From positions 3,224,001 through 3,288,000 of the forward strand of contig OZ220699.1 of assembly GCA_965116565.1 (NCBI GenBank): DNA of 64,000 nucleotides, in the 5' to 3' direction. Below are positions 53,505-61,792 of the stretch, piece by piece. Source of the DNA: Bin87 sp965116565. Its GTDB lineage: Bacteria; Chloroflexota; Dehalococcoidia; Lucifugimonadales; UBA3495. Every line of letters starts with the position of its first letter. Positions within the stretch are counted from its first letter, which is position 1. The translations under genes and the position numbers were made by a program. The notes under the pieces are model-generated. The model saw nothing but the letters and a program-made list of their open reading frames with translations, had not been told where the DNA came from and did not search any database.

Positions 53505-54106
53505 TCGACGTAACCACGCTCTTTCTTTCGCCCGCTTTGCCCGAACTGCGGTACAACATCACCGTCGCGCTAAACCTCGCCTTCCCATGTGTGTGACACC
53601 CTCCTCGGGGAGAGAGGGCCAGCGTGCGGCAACCTTCTTCAAAATCCCCTGTCCCTTGATGGACGAGGATCTGGGCGAAATCTCCAGCCCATCCACGCAA
53701 ACTCCCTGACAACCCGAGCGCATGACCCCATCGCGAAATCACTCGGGTAGAACATTCCATCAAGCCGTGCGGGAGGTGATCCGACGCGGTCGCACCCGGC
53801 CGACCCAGCCAGACCCAAAATTGCATACCCACTCCCGCTGTGACCAGTGCCCGAACGTTGGGGGACGCGTTGGGCCGGTACATCGACACCGCCTACCCCA
53901 GCCATCCCGTCGACTGCTACGGCTTCTGCTCGTGCCGCTGCCACCGCACTCCTACCGTCCGCCCGACTCGCCGGCGTCGGGCCGCCGCCGGCATCCCCCC
54001 AAGGTTGAATGCGAGCCCCGCATAACCTAAAATGCCTGCACGAATTGCGGCGACAATTGCCGACGTTGTCCGCGCATCACGCCGCCCCACGCCCGGAGGC
54101 ACACCG
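53505..54106. other. Intergenic region dprA / flavin monooxygenase
   Basis: About 600 bp, divergent. All frames give short, low-complexity Pro/Arg-rich translations. A partial inverted repeat of the CTCTCCC/GGGAGAG type appears near 53600-53620. No tRNA or gene remnant was recognised. Confidence 0.45.
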
Positions 54107-55303
54107 ATGATCACCATTTTTGACAGCCTTTACGCCGGCCACGTTGACATGGACAACGTGGGCTACGGCGGGACTGCGGTGAACGACCGCACCTATTCCG
54201 ACGAATATCTGGCCACCGCTTTCGATAAGGGCGTCGCCATCGCCCAGACCCTCGACAAGAACGGTTATGACACCTTCTGGATGGCCGAGCACCACTTCCA
54301 GCCCGAGGGTTACGAGTGCATCCCCAACCTCCTGATGTTCATCGTCCACTTGGCCCATGTGACCGAACGCCTCAAGTTCGGCTGCGGTTTCAACATCGCG
54401 CCCATGTGGCATCCCCTGCGCCTCGCCGAGGACTTCGCCATGGCCGACTGGATGACCAAAGGCCGAGTGATCTTCGGCGTCGGCCGCGGCTATCACACCC
54501 GCGAGGTCGAGGCCTTCGGCTCCCCGCTGATGGACCAGCCTGCCAACCGCGAACTGTTCGAGGAACAGGTCGAGGTAATCTTCAAGGCCTTCCACGAGCG
54601 ATCCTTCTCCCACCAGGGCAAGCACTACAACTTCCCTCCCCAGGTGCCCTACCGCGGCTATGATTTGGAAGACATCACCCTGGTTCCCCGTCCCAGGACC
54701 CTTCCGGTCGAGTGCTGGCAGCCCATCCAGGGCGGCACCGGCCGCGCCCTCGAATTCATGGCGAAGATGGGCATCAAGGGCGTCATCGGCGGCGGATCGT
54801 CCGAGGGTGGGGCTATGGACGGCATCATGCACGGCTACCGCGATGCCCTGCAACGCCACGGCAAACCCGACGCCGAACTTGGTGAAGACCTCGCCGTGGG
54901 TTTCCACTTCTTCATCGCGCCCACCGTCGAGGAATCTGCGCGCATGGGCGCCAGGTATTACGAGGAAAACCTGAAGATGTTCGGCCCCCTGCGCCTCACC
55001 CGCGGCCTCACTGAGCAGCAGATCCGAGACATCAGCAACCCCGAAATCGCGCCCAACGCCGGCTTGCCCACCATCGAGGACGCCATCGAAAACGGCAGCG
55101 TTCTCGCCGGCCCGCCCGAGCGAATCATCGAGCAGCTCAAGGGCGTCGAGGAGCGCTACCCCGGCCTCCAGCGCATCCAGGTCGGCCAGCCCGTCGGCAC
55201 CCCCCAGTCTGTAATGCTCGAGCAACTACAGTGGTTTGCCGAGGAGGTCATGCCCGCCTTCAAGGACACCAAGATCGAGGCCTCCGTGCCCGCCGACAAC
55301 TGA
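54107..55303 (+). CDS. LLM-class flavin-dependent monooxygenase 2
   Basis: 398 residues from ATG 54107, with GGAGG 8 nt upstream (an ATG at 54032 would add a non-homologous leader). Luciferase-like barrel: ITIFDSLYAGHVDMDNVG, DTFWMAEHHFQPEGYE (active-site EHH), FGCGFNIAPMWHPLRLAEDFAM and GRVIFGVGRGYHTREVE. The family uses reduced flavin and O2; the substrate is unknown. The sequence differs markedly from the two other LLM proteins in the window. A strong hairpin follows 52 bp after the stop. Confidence 0.9.
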   Translation: MITIFDSLYAGHVDMDNVGYGGTAVNDRTYSDEYLATAFDKGVAIAQTLDKNGYDTFWMAEHHFQPEGYECIPNLLMFIVHLAHVTERLKFGCGFNIAPMWHPLRLAEDFAMADWMTKGRVIFGVGRGYHTREVEAFGSPLMDQPANRELFEEQVEVIFKAFHERSFSHQGKHYNFPPQVPYRGYDLEDITLVPRPRTLPVECWQPIQGGTGRALEFMAKMGIKGVIGGGSSEGGAMDGIMHGYRDALQRHGKPDAELGEDLAVGFHFFIAPTVEESARMGARYYEENLKMFGPLRLTRGLTEQQIRDISNPEIAPNAGLPTIEDAIENGSVLAGPPERIIEQLKGVEERYPGLQRIQVGQPVGTPQSVMLEQLQWFAEEVMPAFKDTKIEASVPADN

Positions 55304-55681
55304 CCAGGAACTCCCCCTCTCCCTTGACGGGAGAGGGTTGGGCGAGGGTGGAACCAGGGGCGAATGATTATTCGCCCCTGATTTATGCCCACGCGCTCCC
55401 CAATGCTCCTCGGCGGCACGCGGTTCCAACAACCACCGCCGCGCGCACTTCAGGATCCTCACCCGCCTCACTGCAGAACCGTCATACCGGCGAAAGCCCG
55501 TATCCGGAAAATCCCTGCCTCAACACACTCCCCGTAGTTGGGGCTTTACGAGGACAGGACTGCCGCCGCCTGGAAACAACCAGATCAGGCCAATCTGCAA
55601 GATTACAGCGACACCCGGCGCACGACCAATTCGGAATGCGCCTGCTATCCTTAACGCGCAAAATCAAAACGGAGGCTAACC
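55304..55681. other. Repeat-bearing intergenic region
   Basis: 378 bp with no gene: a CCCTCTCCC/GGGAGAGGG hairpin at 55315-55337, a terminator-like hairpin at 55355-55380 and a diverged REP-like element around 55484-55503 (ATACCGGCGAAAGCCCGTAT). The promoter of the following VOC gene should lie near its 3' end. Confidence 0.5.
55315..55380 (+). terminator. Two hairpins behind the flavin monooxygenase gene
   Basis: The first stem is CCCTCTCCC with GGGAGAGGG (55315-55337). The second, CAGGGGCGAAT with ATTCGCCCCTG around GATT (55355-55380), is followed by ATTTAT and is the better terminator candidate, though the U-run is weak. Confidence 0.5.
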
Positions 55682-56467
55682 ATGCCCGAAATTACCGACT
55701 ACCCACCCGGCTCCCCATCGTGGGCTGACCACCTCGCCCACGATGGACAGGTCGCCAAGGACTTCTACACCGGCCTCTTCGGTTGGACCTATGACGACCA
55801 CCCAGCCGGCGAGGGCATGGTCTACACCATGTTCTCCCACAACGGCGTCCCTGTCTGCGCCACCGCCGAGGCCGGGCCCATGCAGCAGAACCTGCCCGCC
55901 CACTGGAGCGTATACGTGACCGTCGATGACCTCGAGGCCGCCGTCGAGCGCGCCAAGGCCGCCGGCGGAACCGTCATATTCGACCCCTGTGAGGTGCTCG
56001 ACGTCGGGCGCATGGCCATCATCCAGGACCAGGAAGGCGCTTTCCTGCGCCTGTGGTATCCCCTCAAGCACGCCGGCGCGGGAAAACTCGGTGAACCCGG
56101 CGCACTGACCTGGTTCGAACTCGCCACCACCGACGTGGATTCCGCCAAGGCTTTCTACTCCGCCGTCCTCGGCGTGGAGACCGTGCCCGATCCCGACACT
56201 CCCTTCGAGTACACGCTGGTCAAGGTGGCCGGCAACCCCGCCGCCGGCATGCTCAAGATCGGCGAGGATTGGGGTCCGGTTCCGCCCAACTGGGGCGTCT
56301 ATTTCGGCGTGAACGATGTTGACGCCACGGTCGCCAGGGCTCAGGAACTCGGCGGCAAAATCTGCGTCGAACCCCGCGACATTCCCGACTTCGCCCGTTT
56401 CTCAGTCCTGTTCGACCCGGAGGGCGCAGTATTCTCCGTCATCCACCTGAATGATTGGGGTTCGTAG
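55682..56467 (+). CDS. Two-domain VOC protein
   Basis: 261 residues with GGAGG upstream. Two successive VOC modules, each with its own start: SPSWADHLAHDGQVAKDFYTGLFG (residues ~10-125) and LTWFELATTDVDSAKAFYSAVLG (~140-260). The layout resembles the CFP-30B/SgaA-like extradiol-dioxygenase-like proteins often found in actinobacteria and Chloroflexi. Metal ligands are partly degenerate, so catalytic activity is uncertain. Convergent with the deacetylase-like gene downstream. Confidence 0.85.
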   Translation: MPEITDYPPGSPSWADHLAHDGQVAKDFYTGLFGWTYDDHPAGEGMVYTMFSHNGVPVCATAEAGPMQQNLPAHWSVYVTVDDLEAAVERAKAAGGTVIFDPCEVLDVGRMAIIQDQEGAFLRLWYPLKHAGAGKLGEPGALTWFELATTDVDSAKAFYSAVLGVETVPDPDTPFEYTLVKVAGNPAAGMLKIGEDWGPVPPNWGVYFGVNDVDATVARAQELGGKICVEPRDIPDFARFSVLFDPEGAVFSVIHLNDWGS

Positions 56468-56494
56468 CATCCACCCGCCATCGCTACAAGCGTA

Positions 56495-56517
56495 GGGGCG
56501 GGTCTGAGACCCGCCCC
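56495..56517. terminator. Bidirectional terminator-like hairpin
   Basis: GGGGCGGGTC and GACCCGCCCC around TGA form a perfect stem between the convergent VOC and deacetylase-like genes. U-runs are missing on both sides. Confidence 0.45.
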
Positions 56518-56528
56518 GATCTTGCCGC

Positions 56529-57437
56529 CTACTGTAGCGCGCCCGGCGGATACTTCTCCAACCACCACCGCGCAATCTCGTCCCGCCGCGCGAACCATAC
56601 CCCGGGATGATTCCTGGCGTACCGCAGGAACCGGTCCAGCGCCCTCGACCGCGCCGGCCGACCCGCGATCCGGCAGTGGAGCCCCACCGACATCATCTTG
56701 GGATGCGTCCTCCCCTCCTCGTACAGCACGTCGAACGTGTCCTTGAGATACTCGTAGAAGTCGCCCACGCTGTTCAGACCGCCCCGCCAGAACCGGGCAT
56801 CGTTCGTCTCGAAACTGTACGGCAGGACCGGCCACGGCTTCCCGCCGACCTCCGTGTAGTACGGCAGGTCGTCGTTGAAAACCCCACTGTCGTAGATGAA
56901 TCCACCTTCGGCGACGACCAACTCGCGCGTGTTGACGCTTGGCCCATACCGCGTGAACCATCCGACCGGGCGCACTCCCGTCGTCTCCGTCAGCGATTCC
57001 ACCGTCTTGCGGATCGCCTCGGCCTCTTCGTCACGGGTCTTGCTGTGGTACTCCTCCCAGCGGTATCCGTGGCCGCATACCTCGTGCCCTCGCTCCACCA
57101 CCGCCCTTGCCACCTCGCGGTTGCGCTCCATCGCCACCGCGCAGCAGAAAAACGTGCTCGGCACGTCATACTTGTCCAGCAAATTCAGGATCCGCCACAC
57201 GCCAACCCGGCTGCCGTACTCGAAAAACGACTCGTTGAACAGGTCCCGCTGCCCGGCCGGGATCGGCGACGGCACTTCGTTGTTCGACTCGTGCGCCGCG
57301 TCGCCGTCCAGCAGCGAGGTCTCGCTCCCCTCCTCATAGTTCACCACCACCGATACCGCAATCCGCGCACCCCCCGGCCACTCGATAACCGGTGGCTCCG
57401 CCCCATACCCAACAAAATCCCGTTCCTGGTTTGTCAT
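56529..57437 (-). CDS. Polysaccharide deacetylase-family protein, PuuE-allantoinase-like
   Basis: 302 residues. NodB-homology barrel with NYEEGSETSLLDGD (the metal-binding Asp region of PuuE-type enzymes), STFFCCAVAMERN, RGHEVCGHGYRWEEYHSKTRDEE (His-x3-5-His metal site) and SVGLHCRIAGRPARSRALDRFL. The E-x-S-E-x-S-x-L-D-G-D opening and length are those of allantoinase PuuE and related amidohydrolases rather than sugar deacetylases. It probably opens a cyclic amide or ureide in the cytoplasm. Isolated gene, no other purine-catabolic genes nearby. Confidence 0.8.
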   Translation of the reverse strand: MTNQERDFVGYGAEPPVIEWPGGARIAVSVVVNYEEGSETSLLDGDAAHESNNEVPSPIPAGQRDLFNESFFEYGSRVGVWRILNLLDKYDVPSTFFCCAVAMERNREVARAVVERGHEVCGHGYRWEEYHSKTRDEEAEAIRKTVESLTETTGVRPVGWFTRYGPSVNTRELVVAEGGFIYDSGVFNDDLPYYTEVGGKPWPVLPYSFETNDARFWRGGLNSVGDFYEYLKDTFDVLYEEGRTHPKMMSVGLHCRIAGRPARSRALDRFLRYARNHPGVWFARRDEIARWWLEKYPPGALQ

Positions 57438-57530
57438 AGCTCACCACGCTCCGAATCGAGATGCCGCCCATTGTGTCAACCACATCGCCCGTCAGCCGTT
57501 CGCCATAGCTGCATATCCGGGTAAAGAACC

Positions 57531-57965
57531 TCAACCCTGGTCAACGCCACGTTCCAAACGATACCGCAGTGCCGCCGGGGTGATGATCGGTATGGCGAAC
57601 ACCGACGCCAGGGCCAGTAAATCACCATCCCCGGTAATCAGAGCGTCAGCATCAGCCGCCACGGCAAGCTCCAGATACGGACGGTCTTTGGGGTCGCGGC
57701 AGTCAGGCACGTCTGGTGGTTCGGCCATTGTTACCATCTCACACCAGGGGCGATACTGGTTCATTGTCATTTGCAATCTATAACCAGACAGGCCAAATTT
57801 TGGATAGCCGATAACCCGTCGCAATTCAGACAGGGTTGTTGCGCTGGCTAGAGGAATAAATTCGGACTCTTGCCACGCCTGGCGGAGCCAAGACATCCTT
57901 CCCAAAGGGAACAGAAACGTTGACACCACCGTGTTGTTGTCGAGGACTAAGCGTAAAGGCGGCAT
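57531..57965 (-). CDS. PIN-domain RNase toxin
   Basis: 144 residues. PIN fold of the type found in putative TA toxins: first acidic residue in LRLVLDNNTVVSTFL (usual DTN reads DNN), Glu in TLSELRRVIGYPKFG, then PDCRDPKDRPYLELAVAADADALITGDGDLL with the remaining acidic residues. These Asp/Glu residues bind Mg for RNA cleavage. It starts directly after the antitoxin stop (TAGATG), so the two are translationally coupled. The segment is less GC-rich than its surroundings. Confidence 0.85.
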   Translation of the reverse strand: MPPLRLVLDNNTVVSTFLFPLGRMSWLRQAWQESEFIPLASATTLSELRRVIGYPKFGLSGYRLQMTMNQYRPWCEMVTMAEPPDVPDCRDPKDRPYLELAVAADADALITGDGDLLALASVFAIPIITPAALRYRLERGVDQG

Positions 57966-58244
57966 CTATTTTTGCGCCCGCGCCCATTTGATGGCTTCAG
58001 CTACGTCCTCTTCCGTTATGCCCAAGGCAGCGATTTTTGCCCAAATACCTTCGATGTTGGTTATCTCGTAAGGCGTCAGCACAATACGACCGTCTTCAAC
58101 CGTCGCCTCAAAGCAATCGGCGTCGGGGAAATTGGCAAGGATGCCTTCCGCGAGGGTGAGTTGATTTTCGTCACTCACTACAGCCAGTGGTGTCAGGACA
58201 ATCTCCGATGGTTCTGGGAGTTTACCCGTTCGTTTCGTGGCCAT
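57966..58244 (-). CDS. Antitoxin of the PIN toxin
   Basis: 92 residues, first gene of the pair, directly abutting the toxin. The C-terminus (EDVAEAIKWARAQK) is an amphipathic helix of the kind that threads into a PIN toxin, and the middle shows a short beta segment (CFEATVEDGRIVLTPYEI) like the AbrB/Phd-type end of other antitoxins. DNA-binding class not identified; the name rests mainly on gene arrangement. Confidence 0.7.
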   Translation of the reverse strand: MATKRTGKLPEPSEIVLTPLAVVSDENQLTLAEGILANFPDADCFEATVEDGRIVLTPYEITNIEGIWAKIAALGITEEDVAEAIKWARAQK

Positions 58245-58319
58245 CGGTTTGCCTCCAGCGCGGCGTATTGGGTTCGCTTATCGATACGAAAAATCGTAAC
58301 ATATTTCCCGTCGTACGCA

Positions 58320-59417
58320 TTATCCGGGCATTCGCACCGCTTTCGTCACCGGCCGGTTGTACGGCCGCGCCGGGCAGAACGCCGATCTCGACCTGGCCGG
58401 ATCCCCAGCCACCGCGATCATGATGTTGTCCGGATCCCGCACGATTGGCAGCATCGGGTCCGGCTCGGTGGGATCCTCAACATCCAGCCACTTGGGCCAG
58501 AAATACGGTTCCCCCGCCTCCACGTTGCGCCCGTAACGCAGTTCCTTGTACCGGCGCACCCGCTCGATGGGGACCCGCGCCCGCTCGTACAGGTACAGCT
58601 GAACGTCCCGTTTCGTCCAGCCTTCCGCATGCAGTCCGTGGGCGATCAGCGGACTGATCACCACCAGCGTATGCCCGCCGTGGATCATGTTGGGATTCAG
58701 GTTCCGCAGCGAGTCCGCCAGCACCCACAGCGCGAACTCCATGCTGCCCGAACCCGCCGGGTTGTTGCCCCGGGGCCCATCAGCGGCGAACAAGGTCACG
58801 CAGCTTTCCTCCGGTTCAAAGCCGAAATCGGTATGTATCGGCGCCCACGGCGTGTCCGCGTCCGCTCCCATGCAGTAGGAGTATTTGGACGGCGAGCCCA
58901 TGGTCGATTTGTCTCCGGTGTCCGGCCGGCCATCCCCCAGGTTGATCATCATCAGGCGGAGCGCCCGCCCGATCGTAGCGTTCGCCCGGCTGCCGTGCCC
59001 GAACAGCCCGACGCCGTGGTTGATTCCGACCTGCTCCACCACCGGCCCGCTCACAATGACCAACGGCGCCGCCGGGTCGCTGGTCGCTTGCAGGCCACGT
59101 ATGTCCAAGACAGGATCCAGGGCCGCTTCCACAGCCGCGAGCACCACAGGCATGTACTCCGGACTGCACCCCGCCATCACGGCGTTGGTCGCCGCCGCCT
59201 CAACAGTAACCACCCCCATGCGCGGTGGCATCAAACCCAGGACCTCCGAACCTTCGCGTCCCGAGGCGGCGACGAACTCCGCCACCGCAGGCTCCGTCGG
59301 CGGCACCACCGGCAGCCCATCCGTCCAGCCGTTCTCGAAGTAGGTTTCGATCGTGTCCAGCGCGCCCTGGACCGTATCCAGCCCGGTCAGGCGGCTGATC
59401 CGCCCCTGCTCCACCAT
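58320..59417 (-). CDS. Unknown protein, partner of the UGSC selenoprotein
   Basis: 365 residues, GGAG before ATG 59417, 18 bp after the UGSC gene stop. Notable blocks: ENGWTDGLPVVPPTEP near the start, EAAATNAVMAGCSPEYMPVV (residue ~75-95, with a single conserved-looking Cys), VEQVGINHGVGLFGHGSRAN, RLMMINLGDGRPDTGDKSTMG and IHGGHTLVVISPLIAHGL. No signal peptide or membrane segment. I do not know a biochemical function. Tight linkage implies it works with the selenoprotein, perhaps as the substrate-binding or partner subunit of a redox enzyme. Confidence 0.75.
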   Translation of the reverse strand: MVEQGRISRLTGLDTVQGALDTIETYFENGWTDGLPVVPPTEPAVAEFVAASGREGSEVLGLMPPRMGVVTVEAAATNAVMAGCSPEYMPVVLAAVEAALDPVLDIRGLQATSDPAAPLVIVSGPVVEQVGINHGVGLFGHGSRANATIGRALRLMMINLGDGRPDTGDKSTMGSPSKYSYCMGADADTPWAPIHTDFGFEPEESCVTLFAADGPRGNNPAGSGSMEFALWVLADSLRNLNPNMIHGGHTLVVISPLIAHGLHAEGWTKRDVQLYLYERARVPIERVRRYKELRYGRNVEAGEPYFWPKWLDVEDPTEPDPMLPIVRDPDNIMIAVAGDPARSRSAFCPARPYNRPVTKAVRMPG

Positions 59418-59435
59418 ATTCGGCTCCGGTTGGGA

Positions 59436-59996
59436 TCAGGCGTGGTCGGACGTGATGGCCGCCACCACCTGCGCCGCCACGGCCCTGGCCCGCTCCGCCG
59501 CCTCCGTGGAATTGCCCAGCGGATGCGGAATAGTCACCAGCGGCAGTCCATCAAGGTGATTGGCCCTGGCGATTGAGGTCGCCAGTCTCACGAAGTTGGT
59601 CGTCGCCACCACCGCCGCCGGCTTCCCGTGGTCCTCAAAGTTCACTGCGTCGAGCATACTGCCCGAGGTGCACGACCCTCAAAGCGCCACGCCCGAGATC
59701 AGGAAGTCCGCCTCCGCGCCCATTTGGTCAATGATGCCCTGCTCCGCCGGCCGCGTCGACGTGAACTTGGTGGTCAGCACGACTTTCTTGACCCCGTAAT
59801 CACGCTCCAGCGCCTCGGCCAGGCTGCTGAAGAAATAACTGGATGTGTCGTTGCCGTTATCCAGCAATCCGGCCACCTTGCCCGCGACGGAGTCGAGCCG
59901 CCCCGTCAATTGTCGCTCGACCTGATGCACGAACCCCGTCGGGTCCAGATACGTTACTCGTCCCACCTCGGGGACCGTGGCTACGCGCGTTGCCAT
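59436..59996 (-). CDS. UGSC-family protein with in-frame TGA, putative selenoprotein
   Basis: From ATG 59996 (GAGG upstream) the frame runs to TGA at 59681-59679 and then continues in the same frame, with no other stop, to TGA at 59438-59436: 186 residues if the first TGA is read as selenocysteine (position 106). The junction reads SGVAL-U-GSCTSGSMLDAV, the U-G-S-C motif of the UGSC (seleno)protein family, and LEDHGKP-like FEDHGKPAAVVATTNF after it is also typical. A 28-nt stem-loop (59649-59676) follows the TGA. U-x-x-C suggests a thiol/selenol redox site. No ribosome site or fitting start stands before the second part, so two separate genes are unlikely. Confidence 0.85.
59649..59676 (-). 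promoter_or_regulatory. Candidate bacterial SECIS hairpin
   Basis: Starting 2 nt after the in-frame UGA on the minus strand: GUCG pairs with CGAC, a U-U mismatch, then GCA with UGC, closing a 12-nt loop CCUCGGGCAGUA. Position and size suit a bSECIS element; folding was done by eye only. Confidence 0.45.
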
Positions 59997-60128
59997 CTCG
60001 CTACCTCGTCAGAGTTTTCGGCATAATACCACGCCGCCTCTCCGATGTTGTTCTGGACATTTCGAGCCTTACAGTACAGAATGACGTAATAAATCGCCGC
60101 ATCCATATTGCGAATCGGAGTCCCTCTC

Positions 60129-61748
60129 ATGGCAACCAGCGCCACATCCGCCAATCTCACGCCGTTGCTTTTCCTTGAGCGCAGCGCGTCCGTCTATCCG
60201 GACAAAGCGGCGTGCATCTACAACGGCGGAGTCACCACCTACGCGCAGTTCTATGACCGCGTGCGCCGGCACGCTGCCGCCTTGCAGAGTGTCGGCGTTC
60301 AGGCCGGCGACCGCGTTGCGTACCTGATCCCCAACCTTCCCTCCATGCTGGAGGCCAATTTCGCCCCCATGGGTATTGGCGCCGTTCTGGTCGCGCTGAA
60401 CATCCGCCTGTCCGCCCGCGAGATCGCGTACATCCTGAACCACTCGGGCGCGAAAGTGCTGGTGTTCGATTCCGAGCTGGCCGACACCGTTCGGCAACTG
60501 CGCTCCGACTGCCCCGGAGTCGAGACCTACGTGCAGGTCCGCGACACCGTTCCCCTGGCCACAGACATCCCCAGCATCGAGTTCGAGCAATGGCTGGCCT
60601 CCGTGGAACCCCTCGATGACCTGCCCGGCGCTGCGTCCGAAACCGATACCCTGACCATCAACTACACGTCCGGCACCACCGGAATGCCCAAGGGCGTGGA
60701 GTACACCCCCAGGGGCGCATACCTCAACGCCCTCGGCGAGGCCATGGAAATGGGCATGAACTGGCGCAGCATCTACCTGTGGACGCTGCCCATGTTCCAC
60801 GCCAATGGCTGGTGCTTCCCTTGGGCCGTCACCGCCGTCGGCGGCACGCACGTCTGCCTGCGCCGCGTGGATCCCGCCGAGGTGTACCGCCTGATTCGCG
60901 AGGAGTCGGTATCCCACCTGTGCGCCGCGCCCACCGTGCTGACCGGTCTCTACGCCGCTCCTGAGGCTGAATCCGCCGACCTGTCGGGCCTCACCATCAT
61001 GACCGCCGGCGCGCCTCCCGCTCCCCAGGTGATCCGCACCATCGAAGGCATGGGCGCCCAGATCATCCACGTCTACGGCCTCACCGAGACCTATGGCCCC
61101 TGCACCGTGGCCGCTGCGCAACCCGATTGGGACGGCCTGCCCTCCGATGAACTCGCCCGCGTGAAGGCACGGCAAGGCGTCCCGTTCATGGTTTACGGCA
61201 CCGGCCTGCGCGTGGTGGACGAGAACATGGCCGACGTTCCCAAAGACGTTGAGACCATGGGCGAGGTCGTCATGCAGGGCGACGCCGTGATGAAGGGGTA
61301 CTACAACGACCCTGAAGCCACCGCGGAGGCATTCCGCGGCGGTTGGTTCCATTCCGGCGACCTGGCCGTCTGGCACCCCGACGGATACATCGAGTTGCAG
61401 GACCGCTCCAAGGACATCATCATCTCCGGCGGGGAAAACATCTCCAGCCAGGAGGTTGAGAAGGTCATCATGGAGCACCCCGCCGTCCTGGAGGTCTGCG
61501 TCGTGGGCGTGCCGGACGATCGCTGGGGCGAGGTGCCCAAGGCGTTTGTCGTTCCACGCGACGGCGGGGCGGTCAGCGCCGAGGAAATCATCGATTTCAC
61601 CCGCGACCGCATCGCCCACTTCAAGGCCCCTAAGAGCGTCGAGTTCGGCGATTTGCCCAAGACCGCCACCGGCAAGATTCAGAAGTACATCCTGCGCGAT
61701 AAGGAATGGGAAGGCCAGGAGCGGCGCATACAGGGTTCCCAAGTCTGA
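60129..61748 (+). CDS. Acyl-CoA synthetase (AMP-forming)
   Basis: 539 residues from ATG 60129, CGGAG 10 nt upstream. Adenylate-forming fold: P-loop YTSGTTGMPKGVEYT, A5 HVYGLTETYGP, A7 WFHSGDLAVWHPDGYIE, A8 DRSKDIIISGGENISS and the catalytic Lys in PKTATGKIQKYILR. The overall sequence resembles medium-chain fatty-acid or aryl-acid CoA ligases. It activates a carboxylate with ATP and CoA. Followed 44 bp later by a flavin monooxygenase on the same strand, and divergent from the UGSC gene, so the three may serve one degradation route. Confidence 0.92.
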   Translation: MATSATSANLTPLLFLERSASVYPDKAACIYNGGVTTYAQFYDRVRRHAAALQSVGVQAGDRVAYLIPNLPSMLEANFAPMGIGAVLVALNIRLSAREIAYILNHSGAKVLVFDSELADTVRQLRSDCPGVETYVQVRDTVPLATDIPSIEFEQWLASVEPLDDLPGAASETDTLTINYTSGTTGMPKGVEYTPRGAYLNALGEAMEMGMNWRSIYLWTLPMFHANGWCFPWAVTAVGGTHVCLRRVDPAEVYRLIREESVSHLCAAPTVLTGLYAAPEAESADLSGLTIMTAGAPPAPQVIRTIEGMGAQIIHVYGLTETYGPCTVAAAQPDWDGLPSDELARVKARQGVPFMVYGTGLRVVDENMADVPKDVETMGEVVMQGDAVMKGYYNDPEATAEAFRGGWFHSGDLAVWHPDGYIELQDRSKDIIISGGENISSQEVEKVIMEHPAVLEVCVVGVPDDRWGEVPKAFVVPRDGGAVSAEEIIDFTRDRIAHFKAPKSVEFGDLPKTATGKIQKYILRDKEWEGQERRIQGSQV

Positions 61749-61792
61749 CGTGTTGCTCAAAACCGAGCCGCTACCACGAGAGGAGTACAGCT

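Noticed and set aside
53482..53944. Small minus-strand frames upstream of dprA
   Set aside because: No ribosome sites, no domain, and composition typical of non-coding sequence.
59436..59996. Treating the UGSC gene as two genes or a pseudogene
   Set aside because: The frame is preserved across the TGA, the UGSC motif falls exactly there, and the second segment lacks a ribosome site. Selenocysteine explains it better, though a sequencing error is possible.
60069..61760. Long minus-strand frame opposite the acyl-CoA synthetase
   Set aside because: The plus strand holds all adenylate-forming motifs; the minus frame is Gly/His/Val-rich and without homology.
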